Source: Comamonadaceae bacterium (GTDB taxonomy: Bacteria; Pseudomonadota; Gammaproteobacteria; Burkholderiales; Burkholderiaceae_C). Taken from it: DNA of 64,000 nt. A program made the translations under genes and the position numbers. Of this stretch, positions 1 through 9,462 are shown one piece after another. The notes below the pieces were generated by a model that was not told where the DNA came from, ran no database searches, and saw nothing but the letters and a program-made list of their open reading frames with translations. The stretch lies in the NCBI GenBank assembly GCA_947443645.1, contig CANEXF010000009.1, positions 1 to 64,000 on the forward strand. The letters are read 5' to 3'. Numbering within the stretch: position 1 is the first letter of the stretch; each line of letters starts with the position of its first letter.

Positions 1-67
1 ATGGCGGAGCACTTTTTAAAGATGGACTATGAGCGCAAGTGGACCAGCCCCTTCAAGGTGTACTGAA

Positions 68-1741
68 ATGAACCCAGTGATTCAAACCGACGTACTGATC
101 GCTGGCGGCGGGCCCTGCGGTCTGATGCTGGCCAACGAACTGGGACGGCGCGGTGTGCGCTGCCTGATGGTTGACCCCAAACCCACCACGGCCTTCAACC
201 CGCAGGCCAATGCCACGCAGGCACGCACCATGGAACACTTTCGCCGGCTCGGTTTTGCCGAAGAAATCCGCGCCCAGGGCCTGCCCGCCGACCATCCAAC
301 CGATATTGCCTATTTCACCCGCTACAACGGCCATGAGCTGGCGCGGCTGAAGTTGCCCACTGCAGCGCAAGCCGTGCAGAACATCAAGTCCATGAGTGGG
401 TCCTGGAGCGCAGCCGAGCTGCCGCACAGGGTTTCCCAAAAATACGTTGAGGCCACCCTGCGCAAGCATGCCGCGCTGTTGCCGGGCGTGGATCTGCGCT
501 ACGGCTGGGCGCTGAACAAATTCGAAGACCTGGGCACACATGTAGAGGCCGAGGTGCAGTCCAGCGGCACTGGCGAGACGGTCACGGTCAGGGCCAATTA
601 CCTGGTCGGCGCCGACGGGCCGCGCAGCCCGATACGCAACGCGCTGGGCATCAGCTGGGCTGGCGCGTCTGGCGTCAAACGCGACTTCATGGGCGGCAAG
701 ATGTTTGCGGTTTATCTGCGCGCACCCGATTTTTACAAGACCCTGGCCCATGCGCCCGCATGGATGTATGTATCCGTCAACGCGCAGCGCCGCGCCTTCA
801 TGGCCTCGGTCGATGGCGCGTCAGAATTCGCGTTTCATGCCGCCGTGCACGACGGCGAGGATGCCGACAGCTGGACAGCGCTTGATGCGCAGCGGATTTT
901 CAGCGAAGCCATGGGCACGCCTGTGCCCGTCGAGGTTCTGTCGGTCTGCACCTGGACGGCAGGCCATTCACTGGTGGCGCAGAATTTTCAGCGCGGACGC
1001 ATTTTTCTTGGCGGCGACGCAGCCCATCTTTTCACACCCACAGGTGGTCTGGGCTACAACACGGCAGTCGAAGACGCGGTCAACCTCGGCTGGAAACTCG
1101 CAGCCGTGATCCGCGCCAATGCGCCAGCCACCCTGCTGGACAGCTACGAGCAGGAGCGCAAGCCGCTGGCTGAGCGCAATACCGCCTATGCGCAACGTTT
1201 TGCCGACTCGGTCGGTCATTTCAAGGCTCTGCCTGAGCTGGAACAGAACGATGCAAGTGGCGAAGCCGCGCGTGCGAGCGCATCGAGCTACCTCAACGCC
1301 CATGTCAGGCTGGAATTCAATATCCCCGGCGTGACCTTTGGCGGGCGTTATGACGCGTCTCCACTGATCGTCAAGGATGGCAGCACAGCGCCGCCAGATG
1401 CTGCGGGCACCTATGTGCCAAGCGCCAGTCCCGGGGGACGGGCGCCGCATGCGTGGCTGGCTGATGGCTCATCACTCTATGACCATTTGAATTTTGAATG
1501 GACGCTGCTGGCGCTGGGCCAGGCCACGCCTGATACGCAGGCTTTCAGCGATGCTGCGGCAGAACTGGGGATGGACCTGACGGTCCTGGCGCTGCCACTT
1601 GAAGCGCTGGAACCACTGTACGAAGCGCCCTTGGTCTTGATCCGTCCGGACCAGATTGTGGCCTGGCGCGGGGGCCATGCCCGCGAAGCCATGCAAGTGC
1701 TGGCGCAGGCAAATGGCCATGCTGCGGTACATGCGCAGTGA
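68..1741 (+). CDS. FAD-dependent aromatic-ring monooxygenase (PheA/TfdB/MhpA-like)
   Basis: N-terminal GGGPCGLMLANELGRRG dinucleotide fold; GGDAAHLFTPTGGLGYN FAD motif; start moved from 29 to ATG at 68. Confidence 0.9.
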   Translation: MNPVIQTDVLIAGGGPCGLMLANELGRRGVRCLMVDPKPTTAFNPQANATQARTMEHFRRLGFAEEIRAQGLPADHPTDIAYFTRYNGHELARLKLPTAAQAVQNIKSMSGSWSAAELPHRVSQKYVEATLRKHAALLPGVDLRYGWALNKFEDLGTHVEAEVQSSGTGETVTVRANYLVGADGPRSPIRNALGISWAGASGVKRDFMGGKMFAVYLRAPDFYKTLAHAPAWMYVSVNAQRRAFMASVDGASEFAFHAAVHDGEDADSWTALDAQRIFSEAMGTPVPVEVLSVCTWTAGHSLVAQNFQRGRIFLGGDAAHLFTPTGGLGYNTAVEDAVNLGWKLAAVIRANAPATLLDSYEQERKPLAERNTAYAQRFADSVGHFKALPELEQNDASGEAARASASSYLNAHVRLEFNIPGVTFGGRYDASPLIVKDGSTAPPDAAGTYVPSASPGGRAPHAWLADGSSLYDHLNFEWTLLALGQATPDTQAFSDAAAELGMDLTVLALPLEALEPLYEAPLVLIRPDQIVAWRGGHAREAMQVLAQANGHAAVHAQ

Positions 1742-1888
1742 CCAAATAACTAATCAGTGTGCTGGCCAAGGCCGGGCAACAGCCCGCCGTTTGAGCCCAG
1801 GTCAAGGCGCGGGGTGGATGAATCAAATAATACTGTCCGCAGACAAGTGCGCTTGTTAAGATTCACCCCTTTCTTCACGGGCCTACAA

Positions 1889-2851
1889 ATGAAACACCTC
1901 TTTTCACGTCTTGGTGCAGCCTTGCTGCTAGGCACGCTGGCGCTGTCGGCCGCAGCAGATACCTGGCCATCCAAAACCATACGATTTGTAGTCCCTTTCG
2001 GCCCGGGCGGCGCCAATGACCTGGTTGCGCGCGCAGTCGCTGAAGTAGCCTCCAAACAGCTGGGGCAAGCCATCATTGTCGAAAACAAGCCCGGCGCAGG
2101 CTCGGTGCTGGGTGCAGACATCGTCGCCAAGTCGGCGCCTGATGGCTACACCTTTTTGACGCCCGCCGGCGGTGTGGTCACCAACGCGATGATCAAGACC
2201 CGGATGCCCTACAAGGAAGAAGACCTGGTGCCTGTGGCCATGATGGCGGTCAGCCCGTCCATCATCGTCGTGCCCTTTGACTCGCCGATCAAGGACCTCA
2301 AGGGCCTGATCGCCGCGTCCAAAGCTGGTCCTGGCCTGAACTTCTCGACCGCCGGCACCGGCAGCACGCCGCACTTCGTCGCCGAAATGCTCAAGCTGCG
2401 TTCCGGCGCAAAGATCCAGGTGATTCCCTACAAAAGTGGCTCCGAGGGCATGGTTGCCGTGATTGGCAAGCAGGTCGACGCGACCTCCGAGGCCAGCGTC
2501 GTCGTGCTGCCGCAGATCAAGGGCGGCAAGCTGCGCGCCGTGGCTTCAACCTGGAACCGCCGCATCGCCGCGCTGCCCGACCTGCCTACCGCTCAGGAGC
2601 AAGGCTATCCGAATGTATTCATTGGCCACTGGTCTGGCGTTTTCGCGCCGCGCGGCACACCGGATGACATCCTGGAAAAAATGAACCGTGCAGTGGACAT
2701 GGCACTCAAGTCGACCGAGCTGCGGGCCCGCCTGATTCCTCAGGGCATAGACCCGGTAGGCGGCACACGCGCCGATTTCATCAAGTTCCTGGCCAGCGAA
2801 AAAGCCCGTCTGGGCCCCATCGCCAAGGCTGCGGACATGAAGGAAGACTGA
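1889..2851 (+). CDS. Bug/TTT-family periplasmic substrate-binding receptor
   Basis: Signal peptide MKHLFSRLGAALLLGTLALSAAA; WPSKTIRFVVPFGPGGANDLVAR and VVENKPGAGSVLGADIVAKSAPDGYT motifs. Confidence 0.93.
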   Translation: MKHLFSRLGAALLLGTLALSAAADTWPSKTIRFVVPFGPGGANDLVARAVAEVASKQLGQAIIVENKPGAGSVLGADIVAKSAPDGYTFLTPAGGVVTNAMIKTRMPYKEEDLVPVAMMAVSPSIIVVPFDSPIKDLKGLIAASKAGPGLNFSTAGTGSTPHFVAEMLKLRSGAKIQVIPYKSGSEGMVAVIGKQVDATSEASVVVLPQIKGGKLRAVASTWNRRIAALPDLPTAQEQGYPNVFIGHWSGVFAPRGTPDDILEKMNRAVDMALKSTELRARLIPQGIDPVGGTRADFIKFLASEKARLGPIAKAADMKED

Positions 2852-2893
2852 GCGCTTACAGCGCAACGGACTGACTTAACCCTTTAAGAAATC

Positions 2894-3688
2894 ATGAACT
2901 ACATCCACCGCATTTCCCGCCGCATGGCATTGACCGGTCTGGGCTTGCTGCTCTGCGCCAGCCAGGCAGCAAACGCTGCGGAGATCAAGGTTGTCAGCTC
3001 AGGCGGCTTCACGGCCGCTTACAAGCAGCTCGTGCTGCTGTACGAGCAAGCCAGCCAGAACACCGTTGTCACCTCCTATGGTGCATCCATAGGCAATGCG
3101 CCCGACTCGATTCCGAGCCGGCTGGCGCGCGGCGAAAACTTTGACATCGTGATCCTGGCCGACTCGGCACTGGAAGACCTGATCAAGCAGGGCAAGGTCC
3201 TGCCCGGCAGCCGCGTTGACCTGGCGCGCTCCATCATTGGCATGTCGGTCAAAAAAGGCACGCCCAAGCCCGACATCAGCACCGTAGCGGCCCTCAAGCA
3301 GACACTGCTAAATGCCAAATCGATTGCTTACTCGGCCAGCGCCAGCGGCACCTATTTGTCGACAGAGCTGTTCCAGCGCCTGGGGGTGGCAGAGCAGATC
3401 AAGGACAAGGCCAAAAAGATCTACAGCGAACGCGTAGGCACGGTGGTCGCGCGCGGCGATGCCGAGATCGGTTTCCAGCAGGTCAGCGAACTGCTGCCCT
3501 TCACGGAACTCGACCTGGTCGGACCGCTGCCAGCTGAAGTTCAGCAGACCATCTTCTTTTCCGCTGGCATCGCCGCTGGCGCCACGCAAACCGAGGCGGC
3601 CAAGCACTTCATCCGCTTCCTGGCATCGCCCGCAGCCGCGCCCATCGTTCGCAGCACCGGCATGTACCCGGTCAGCGACAAGCCCTGA
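2894..3688 (+). CDS. ModA-like extracellular substrate-binding protein
   Basis: Signal peptide; AEIKVVSSGGFTAAYKQL and FLASPAAAPIVRSTGMYP typical of molybdate-type SBPs. Confidence 0.8.
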   Translation: MNYIHRISRRMALTGLGLLLCASQAANAAEIKVVSSGGFTAAYKQLVLLYEQASQNTVVTSYGASIGNAPDSIPSRLARGENFDIVILADSALEDLIKQGKVLPGSRVDLARSIIGMSVKKGTPKPDISTVAALKQTLLNAKSIAYSASASGTYLSTELFQRLGVAEQIKDKAKKIYSERVGTVVARGDAEIGFQQVSELLPFTELDLVGPLPAEVQQTIFFSAGIAAGATQTEAAKHFIRFLASPAAAPIVRSTGMYPVSDKP

Positions 3689-3764
3689 ACTCCGGGCCGC
3701 GTGCCCTGTACGGCCCCGGGACGGCTTGGTCCAGCCCGGCAAGCCGACCTGACGGACCCACACC

Positions 3765-4496
3765 ATGAACAGTTCTCTGGCAAGCAGTTTCACACCGACC
3801 GGTCGCTTGCGCGCGTCCATCAATCTCGGCAACCCGATTCTTGCCAACAAGAACCCGGCCGGCGGTGAGCCCGTGGGCGTTTCTGTGGACCTGGCCCGCG
3901 CATTTGCCGAGCGACTCGGCGTTGAGCTGGAACTGGTGGTTTTCGACACCGCCGGCAAGTCTGTCGATGCGGTGAAAACCGAGCAGGCAGACATCGGCTT
4001 TTTCGCGATTGATCCGCTGCGCGGACAGGAGATTTCGTTCACTGCGCCCTATGTACTGATTGAAGGCGCTTACCTGGTCAGGAATGATTCGGCGCTACAG
4101 CGCAACGAAGACGTCGACCAGACCGGACTAAGCGTCACCGTCGGCACGGGCAGCGCCTATGACCTGTATCTGAGCCGCTCGCTCAAGCATGCGCGCATCG
4201 TGCGCGCGGCCAGCTCGCCGGCTGTTGTCGACACCTTCCTGGCGCAAAACCTCGATGTCGCGGCCGGCGTAAAGCAGCAACTGCAGGCCGATGCCAGCCG
4301 CCTGCCGGGACTGCGCCTGCTGCCCGGACGCTTCATGGTCATTGAGCAGGCCATGGGTACGCCCAAAGGACGCGGCGAAATGGCCGCCAATAGCCTGCGC
4401 GATTTTGTAGAGCAGATGAAGGCCTCTGGCTTTGTCGCGCAGTCAATGCAGCGGCACGGCATCCAGGGTGCCGTCGTGGCGCCAGCCCGGGCTTGA
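3765..4496 (+). CDS. SBP_bac_3-like solute-binding-fold protein without signal peptide
   Basis: VGVSVDLARAFAERLGVELELVVFDTAGKSVDAV; N-terminus MNSSLASSFTPTGRLRAS is not a signal peptide. Confidence 0.8.
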   Translation: MNSSLASSFTPTGRLRASINLGNPILANKNPAGGEPVGVSVDLARAFAERLGVELELVVFDTAGKSVDAVKTEQADIGFFAIDPLRGQEISFTAPYVLIEGAYLVRNDSALQRNEDVDQTGLSVTVGTGSAYDLYLSRSLKHARIVRAASSPAVVDTFLAQNLDVAAGVKQQLQADASRLPGLRLLPGRFMVIEQAMGTPKGRGEMAANSLRDFVEQMKASGFVAQSMQRHGIQGAVVAPARA

Positions 4497-4507
4497 GAAG
4501 CCGTCAT

Positions 4508-4538
4508 TTGCTACATTATTAGTAGCTCAAAGCGCCCG
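4508..4538 (+). repeat. 31-nt dispersed repeat, copy A
   Basis: TTGCTAC-N13-N3-AGCGCCCG spacing shared with five other copies. Confidence 0.7.
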
Positions 4539-4565
4539 TCCATAAAGCTCTGCAGACACAAAACG

Positions 4566-5531
4566 TCAATCAGCCTTGATCTTGCCGTCCTTGATGACCT
4601 TGCCCCACTTCGCGACTTCGGACTTGATGTAAGCGGCAAATTCATCTGGGCCATCGCCACCGAGCTCATAGCCCAGACTCAAGGCCTCGGCCCGAAACGC
4701 GGGCGCGGCCATGATGGCGGCGGTCTCGAGCTGCAGTTTCTGGATGACCGCCTTGGGCGTGCCGGCCGGCACGAACAAGCCGTTCCAGCCCGAAGCTTCA
4801 ACATCCGGCAAGCCGGCCTCAGCCAGGGTCAGCACCTCCGGCAGTATCGGAATCCGGCGCGCACCAGCCACACCCAGCGCAATCAGCTTTCCTGAGCGGA
4901 TGTGCTGCGCCACCACCACCGGCGCCAGATAGGCGGTCATCACATGTCCGGCAATCAGGTCGGGCAGCTCGGCGCCAATCGCCTTGTAGGGGATTTCCTG
5001 AACGGCCAGGCCCGCAGTCATGTTGATCTTCACGCCCAGCAGCTGGGTGATGGAGCCCGAGCCGCCGGATGCAAAGTTCAGCTTTTGCGGCTGGGCTTTG
5101 GCCAGCGCCAGGTATTCCTTCCAGCTCTTGACACCGAGCGCCGGGTTGACCACCATGACCAGCGGCGTGCTGGTCAGCAGCGTGACCGGCAGCAAGGCAT
5201 CGTTGAGGCGGCAGCAGGCATCGTTGGTCAGGATGTCGTTCAGCGAATTGTTGATATTGGCGTGAAACAGCGTGTGGCCATCGGGCGCAGAGCGTGCCGC
5301 TTCGCGGGCGCCTATCGAGCTGTTGCCGCCTGGGCGGTTTTCCACCACCACCGACTGGCCCAGCCGCTCGGCCAGTCCCGGCGTGAGTTTGCGCGCAAAC
5401 ACATCGACCGCACTGCCCGGACCCGCCGGCTCGATGATGCGTATGGTCTTGCCGGGAAAGGGCTGCGCATTGGCCTGCAGCGCGAACGCGCTGAAAAGCA
5501 GTCCTAAAAATGCCAGGGTGATCTTGTGCAT
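4566..5531 (-). CDS. Bug/TTT-family periplasmic receptor
   Basis: Signal peptide; FPGKTIRIIEPAGPGSAVDVFARKL; VVVENRPGGNSSIGAREAARSAPDGHT. Confidence 0.93.
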   Translation of the reverse strand: MHKITLAFLGLLFSAFALQANAQPFPGKTIRIIEPAGPGSAVDVFARKLTPGLAERLGQSVVVENRPGGNSSIGAREAARSAPDGHTLFHANINNSLNDILTNDACCRLNDALLPVTLLTSTPLVMVVNPALGVKSWKEYLALAKAQPQKLNFASGGSGSITQLLGVKINMTAGLAVQEIPYKAIGAELPDLIAGHVMTAYLAPVVVAQHIRSGKLIALGVAGARRIPILPEVLTLAEAGLPDVEASGWNGLFVPAGTPKAVIQKLQLETAAIMAAPAFRAEALSLGYELGGDGPDEFAAYIKSEVAKWGKVIKDGKIKAD

Positions 5532-5589
5532 GTTGTCTCCTTGTTTTTAATGTCGTCGTGCGCCCAGACTGCCATGCCCGGGCGACTTT

Positions 5590-6432
5590 TCAGCGCGCTG
5601 CGATCTTGTGCATGAATTCGCCAAACACCCTGGCCAGCGTCGCCTCGTGCGGCGCCCAATCGGAAAAGGGCAGCAGCGCCACGTCCTGGTCTTCCATGGG
5701 CAGGCAATACAGCTCGCTGTCAGGAATCAGCTCGGCCGCAGCCCGTCCGTTGGACGATGCATGCGTCTTGTCATTGCCGGGCACGACCATGGTCGGCACG
5801 GCAATCGAGCGCAGGTCCTGCTCCGTCATGCCCAGCACAGGCTTGCGCGGGCCCTGCAGAAAAATCTCCAGCCAGTGGCTCATCACGCGGATGTAGTCCT
5901 CGGGATCCATGGCCATCAGCCGCGCCTGGTTGGCCGGGTTGGCCTTGATGCGCTCCTGGTATTGCTCCGTGGCGCAAACCGCTTTCATGCCGCCTTCTTT
6001 GGCCGCGCGTATGAACTGCCCGTAATACATTTCAGGAAGACGGCCGGCCGCAAAGTCGCCGCCGGTGATGCGCATCAGCAGCAAGCCACGCACGGCCTCG
6101 GGGTGACGCTGGTAGACCAGCATGGACATGCGGGCACCCGAAGAGGTGCCGCCTATGAAAGCCGGCAGCGCGTCAAGATGCTCAAGCAGCAGCACCAGGT
6201 CGTCGGTACACAGGACTTCCTCGCCCTCGTCACCGGCAATCACGACATCGGACGAGCCGGTGTTGCGCCTGTCATGCAGCACCACACGAAAGCCCTCGGC
6301 GGCAATCTTGCGTGCAAACGAAACGAACTCGGCATAACCGCGTCGCCCGCCAGTGGTCAGGGCCAGCCAGGGGCCGGCGTCGCCAATGACTTCGTAGTTG
6401 ATGTCTACGCCGCGAATATTCAAAATGGGCAT
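5590..6432 (-). CDS. alpha/beta hydrolase
   Basis: LALTTGGRRGYAEF, LHDRRNTGSSDV, GGTSSGARMSM nucleophile elbow. Confidence 0.87.
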   Translation of the reverse strand: MPILNIRGVDINYEVIGDAGPWLALTTGGRRGYAEFVSFARKIAAEGFRVVLHDRRNTGSSDVVIAGDEGEEVLCTDDLVLLLEHLDALPAFIGGTSSGARMSMLVYQRHPEAVRGLLLMRITGGDFAAGRLPEMYYGQFIRAAKEGGMKAVCATEQYQERIKANPANQARLMAMDPEDYIRVMSHWLEIFLQGPRKPVLGMTEQDLRSIAVPTMVVPGNDKTHASSNGRAAAELIPDSELYCLPMEDQDVALLPFSDWAPHEATLARVFGEFMHKIAAR

Positions 6433-6441
6433 ACTTTTTCC

Positions 6442-6927
6442 TTAACCGAAAGGTGTGAGCGTTTTGTCGCCAGCGACGACAGAGTTGGCATGAATCAGGA
6501 TCACGGCCAGCACGCAGCTTTGCGTGCCGCGGTTGATCCAGTTGTGCACGGTGCCGCGCTGCACCATCACATCGCCAGACTTCAGGTGGACTTCCTCGCC
6601 GGTCTCCAGCTCCATGTCGATCTCGCCCGACATCACCACGATGTAGTCAATGGTGTCGGTGCGGTGCACGCGCTGCTGCACGCCAGGCCTGAAGTCGATG
6701 ATGCGAAACACGCTGCCGTTTTCCAGCATCGTGAACTTGCCCTCGCGCTGGCCCTTGTCGTCCTGGCCGGAGTTGTCTGCTGGCATCGTGTCGGTAGTCC
6801 ACACGTTGGAGACGAACGCGCCGGGCCGCCCCTCGCGGTAATTGGCGCAGAGCTCGTCGATCTTGACAATGGCTTTGCCTGATGCGTCGTGACCCGTCAC
6901 GACGCGGCGTACTTTCGGTAGCTCCAT
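6442..6927 (-). CDS. cupin-domain protein
   Basis: IVVMSGEIDMELETGEEVHLKSGDVMVQRGTVHNWINRG cupin fold motif. Confidence 0.85.
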   Translation of the reverse strand: MELPKVRRVVTGHDASGKAIVKIDELCANYREGRPGAFVSNVWTTDTMPADNSGQDDKGQREGKFTMLENGSVFRIIDFRPGVQQRVHRTDTIDYIVVMSGEIDMELETGEEVHLKSGDVMVQRGTVHNWINRGTQSCVLAVILIHANSVVAGDKTLTPFG

Positions 6928-7022
6928 GGCTGTTTCCTGTTGAGTTGATGGTGGTTGGTTGATTGACTGGCAATGCGCTGCCAGGCGCTGTGGTTCAGCA
7001 CCCTGCCATGTTTAAAACAGCG

Positions 7023-8228
7023 CTAGCGCTGACGCGACTGGGCAATCAGGCGCAGTTCCCAGGGGATGATGACTTTCGAGAAAATGACGGGGTCGGTCCA
7101 GCCCCTGGCCTCGCGGCCAAGATGGCCTCCGCTCGGATTGATCCAGGCCTCCTTGGGCACATCGCCCGAGCGCATCAGCAGCTCAATGTCAGAGATCGGC
7201 ACCTGGGTGTCCTTGGCGCCGGTCACGACCAGCATGGGCGTCGTGGGTTTAGTCAGCAGGTTTTGCGCCTTCAAGGACATCGCCGGCATCAGGCGGGCCA
7301 GGTCGTCCACCGTGCGCGCGCCTTCAAAGACGTTGATGAATGCGGGCGCCAGGTCAAACAGGTACTCGCGGTTCCCCATGGTTCCTTCACGCAAAAAACG
7401 TTCGGAAAAGAACTCGTCTACTGGTGGTGACTGCGCCACAGCCCCCAGCAGCCGCGCCTTTTCGGTGATGGCCAGCTTGCTGGCCCAGTAGCCGCCAAAG
7501 CTCACGCCGGAGACGATGATGCGTGCGTGATCGACCCGCGGATGCTGGTGCAGGTAGTCCAGCACGGCAGAAAACATGCGCTCTGCCGTGGCACTGACCT
7601 TGATGGGCGCCTGGCCGGTGCCCGGCCCATCGACGGCCAGAAAGCCGACGCCTTGCGACAGGATTTGCTCATAGCTGTCGGCCACGGTTTCCTTTCGGCT
7701 GTCGAGCCCGCTGATCGCCAGGATCATGGGCACCGGCTCTTTGGCCTGCTTGGGGAAACGCAGATAGCCGGTAATGGTTTGACCTTCAAAGGGAATCTTC
7801 ACGACCTCCAGCGGCGGGTCCATGGTCTCGGCGTACTTGAGGTAGGCCTGAGTCGCACGCTCGTAGGCCAGGCGTTTGCCTGCAGAGTTGGGCACGGGCC
7901 ACTGCGCAAAATAGTACAGACGCCAAGCCTTTTTATAGGCTGCAGCCGCCTCGGCAGGCGTGCCGGCCTGGCGCCCTTGCGCCATGTAGCGCTCGGCCAC
8001 ATGGCTCCAGCCACTGGCCCACTCGTCGCGGTCGCTGGTCTTGATGCGCTCAAGCGCCTGCGCCACATCGGCAGGGTCCAGCCCGCCCAGCGGATAGGCA
8101 CCGCGCTGCGCCCTGGCCAGCGACTCCTGCTTGACCTCGTCTACGTTGCGCTCGGCGACCTGTGACCAAGCGCTGCCAAACTGCAAACCAGCGGCCAGAC
8201 ACACCAGCCAGATTTTGAGTGATTTCAT
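7023..8228 (-). CDS. alpha/beta hydrolase, FrsA/DUF1100-like, secreted
   Basis: Signal peptide; GVSFGGYWASKLA nucleophile elbow; C-terminal GGHLGREARGW. Confidence 0.82.
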   Translation of the reverse strand: MKSLKIWLVCLAAGLQFGSAWSQVAERNVDEVKQESLARAQRGAYPLGGLDPADVAQALERIKTSDRDEWASGWSHVAERYMAQGRQAGTPAEAAAAYKKAWRLYYFAQWPVPNSAGKRLAYERATQAYLKYAETMDPPLEVVKIPFEGQTITGYLRFPKQAKEPVPMILAISGLDSRKETVADSYEQILSQGVGFLAVDGPGTGQAPIKVSATAERMFSAVLDYLHQHPRVDHARIIVSGVSFGGYWASKLAITEKARLLGAVAQSPPVDEFFSERFLREGTMGNREYLFDLAPAFINVFEGARTVDDLARLMPAMSLKAQNLLTKPTTPMLVVTGAKDTQVPISDIELLMRSGDVPKEAWINPSGGHLGREARGWTDPVIFSKVIIPWELRLIAQSRQR

Positions 8229-8287
8229 GAATAAAGCTCCGCGAAAAGGGATGGGGAAACAGCTGCTGGCTCTATGCGCTCAGCCGC

Positions 8288-9406
8288 TCAGACCTTCCAG
8301 CGCGGCAGCAGACGCAGCGCGTTGCCGCGCTCTATCGCGCGCAGCTCGGCCGCTGAAAAGCCGTATTCGCGCAGCCCTTTGACATGGTCGGCGCCGGTGC
8401 GGTAGGGATAGTCGGAGCCAAACAGGATTTGCGAGACGTCCACCAGACGCGTGAGCGACGCCAGCGCCATCGGGTGCGCAGACCAGGCGGTGTCGTAATA
8501 AAAGCGCTTGAGCTCGTGCAGCACGCCATTGGGAACGCGGGACGCCAGCTTGGGGTCCAGCACCGGCATCTTGATCAGGCGCTCGGTCAGAAAAGGCAGT
8601 GTGCCGCCGGCGTGCGAGAAGATGAAGCGCAGATCAGGGCAACGCGCGGCTGTGCCGGAAAACACAATGTCAGTGATGGTGCGCGTGGTGTCGGTGCCGT
8701 ACTCGATCACTGTAGGCGGAATGTCCGACTGCAAGTTGCGGCAGCAGTTGGCCGCCGTCGGGTGGGTATAGAGAATCGCCTTGCGCCGGTTCAGCTCGTC
8801 CATCACCGGTGCAAACGACGGATGGCCCAGCCACTTGTCTCCGTAGCTGGTGAGCAGGCCAATGCCGTCGGCCTTGAGCACATCCAGCGCGTATTCGATC
8901 TCGCGCAGGGCACCATCTGTATCCTGCATGGGCAGCATCGCGAACTGGCCAAAGCGTCCAGGGTTGTCCTGTGCAAGTCTGGCCGTCCATTCATTGCTCT
9001 CGCGAGCGATGCGGCGCGCGTTGGCGCCATCGGTAAAGCTCACCTGGGGCGTCGTCACGGACAGTATGGAGGTGGCCACGCCGGCCTTTTCCATGTCGTC
9101 CAGCGTGCGTGCCACCGACCAGCCACGCACGATGGGCGGCGCCTGATTGACTTTGGCCAGCTCAGCCACATAAGCCGGCGAGAACAGATGGTGGTGGGTA
9201 TCGATACGGTCACGCACCGTGTCTGCGGCGCTGGCGCCCAGCGGGGCGCTGCAGCCCGGCAGGACGGCCGTTGCGCCCAGGGCCAGCAAGCCGCCCAGAA
9301 AGCCGCGACGCGGTGCTGCACAGCCGCAAACCGCGCTCATTCGGGCCGAAGATGCAGCGCCGGGCAGTGCCGTTTCTTGCGCCAGAGATGTTTTCAATGC
9401 GTTCAT
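8288..9406 (-). CDS. amidohydrolase-2 family (ACMSD/gamma-resorcylate decarboxylase-like) with Tat-like lipoprotein leader
   Basis: RIDTHHHLF metal motif, FIFSHAGGTLPF, LFGSDYPYRTG; RRGFLGGLLALGATAVLPGCS leader. Confidence 0.85.
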   Translation of the reverse strand: MNALKTSLAQETALPGAASSARMSAVCGCAAPRRGFLGGLLALGATAVLPGCSAPLGASAADTVRDRIDTHHHLFSPAYVAELAKVNQAPPIVRGWSVARTLDDMEKAGVATSILSVTTPQVSFTDGANARRIARESNEWTARLAQDNPGRFGQFAMLPMQDTDGALREIEYALDVLKADGIGLLTSYGDKWLGHPSFAPVMDELNRRKAILYTHPTAANCCRNLQSDIPPTVIEYGTDTTRTITDIVFSGTAARCPDLRFIFSHAGGTLPFLTERLIKMPVLDPKLASRVPNGVLHELKRFYYDTAWSAHPMALASLTRLVDVSQILFGSDYPYRTGADHVKGLREYGFSAAELRAIERGNALRLLPRWKV

Positions 9407-9462
9407 CGTTGTCTCCTTTTATCTTTTAATAAAGTACGCTCACCCAAGCGCAGACTCCCATG

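Noticed and set aside
5608-6882. 424-aa + strand ORF antisense to the hydrolase and cupin genes
   Set aside because: Overlaps two well-supported genes on the other strand; low-complexity His/Ala/Gly/Arg composition typical of antisense frames in high-GC DNA.
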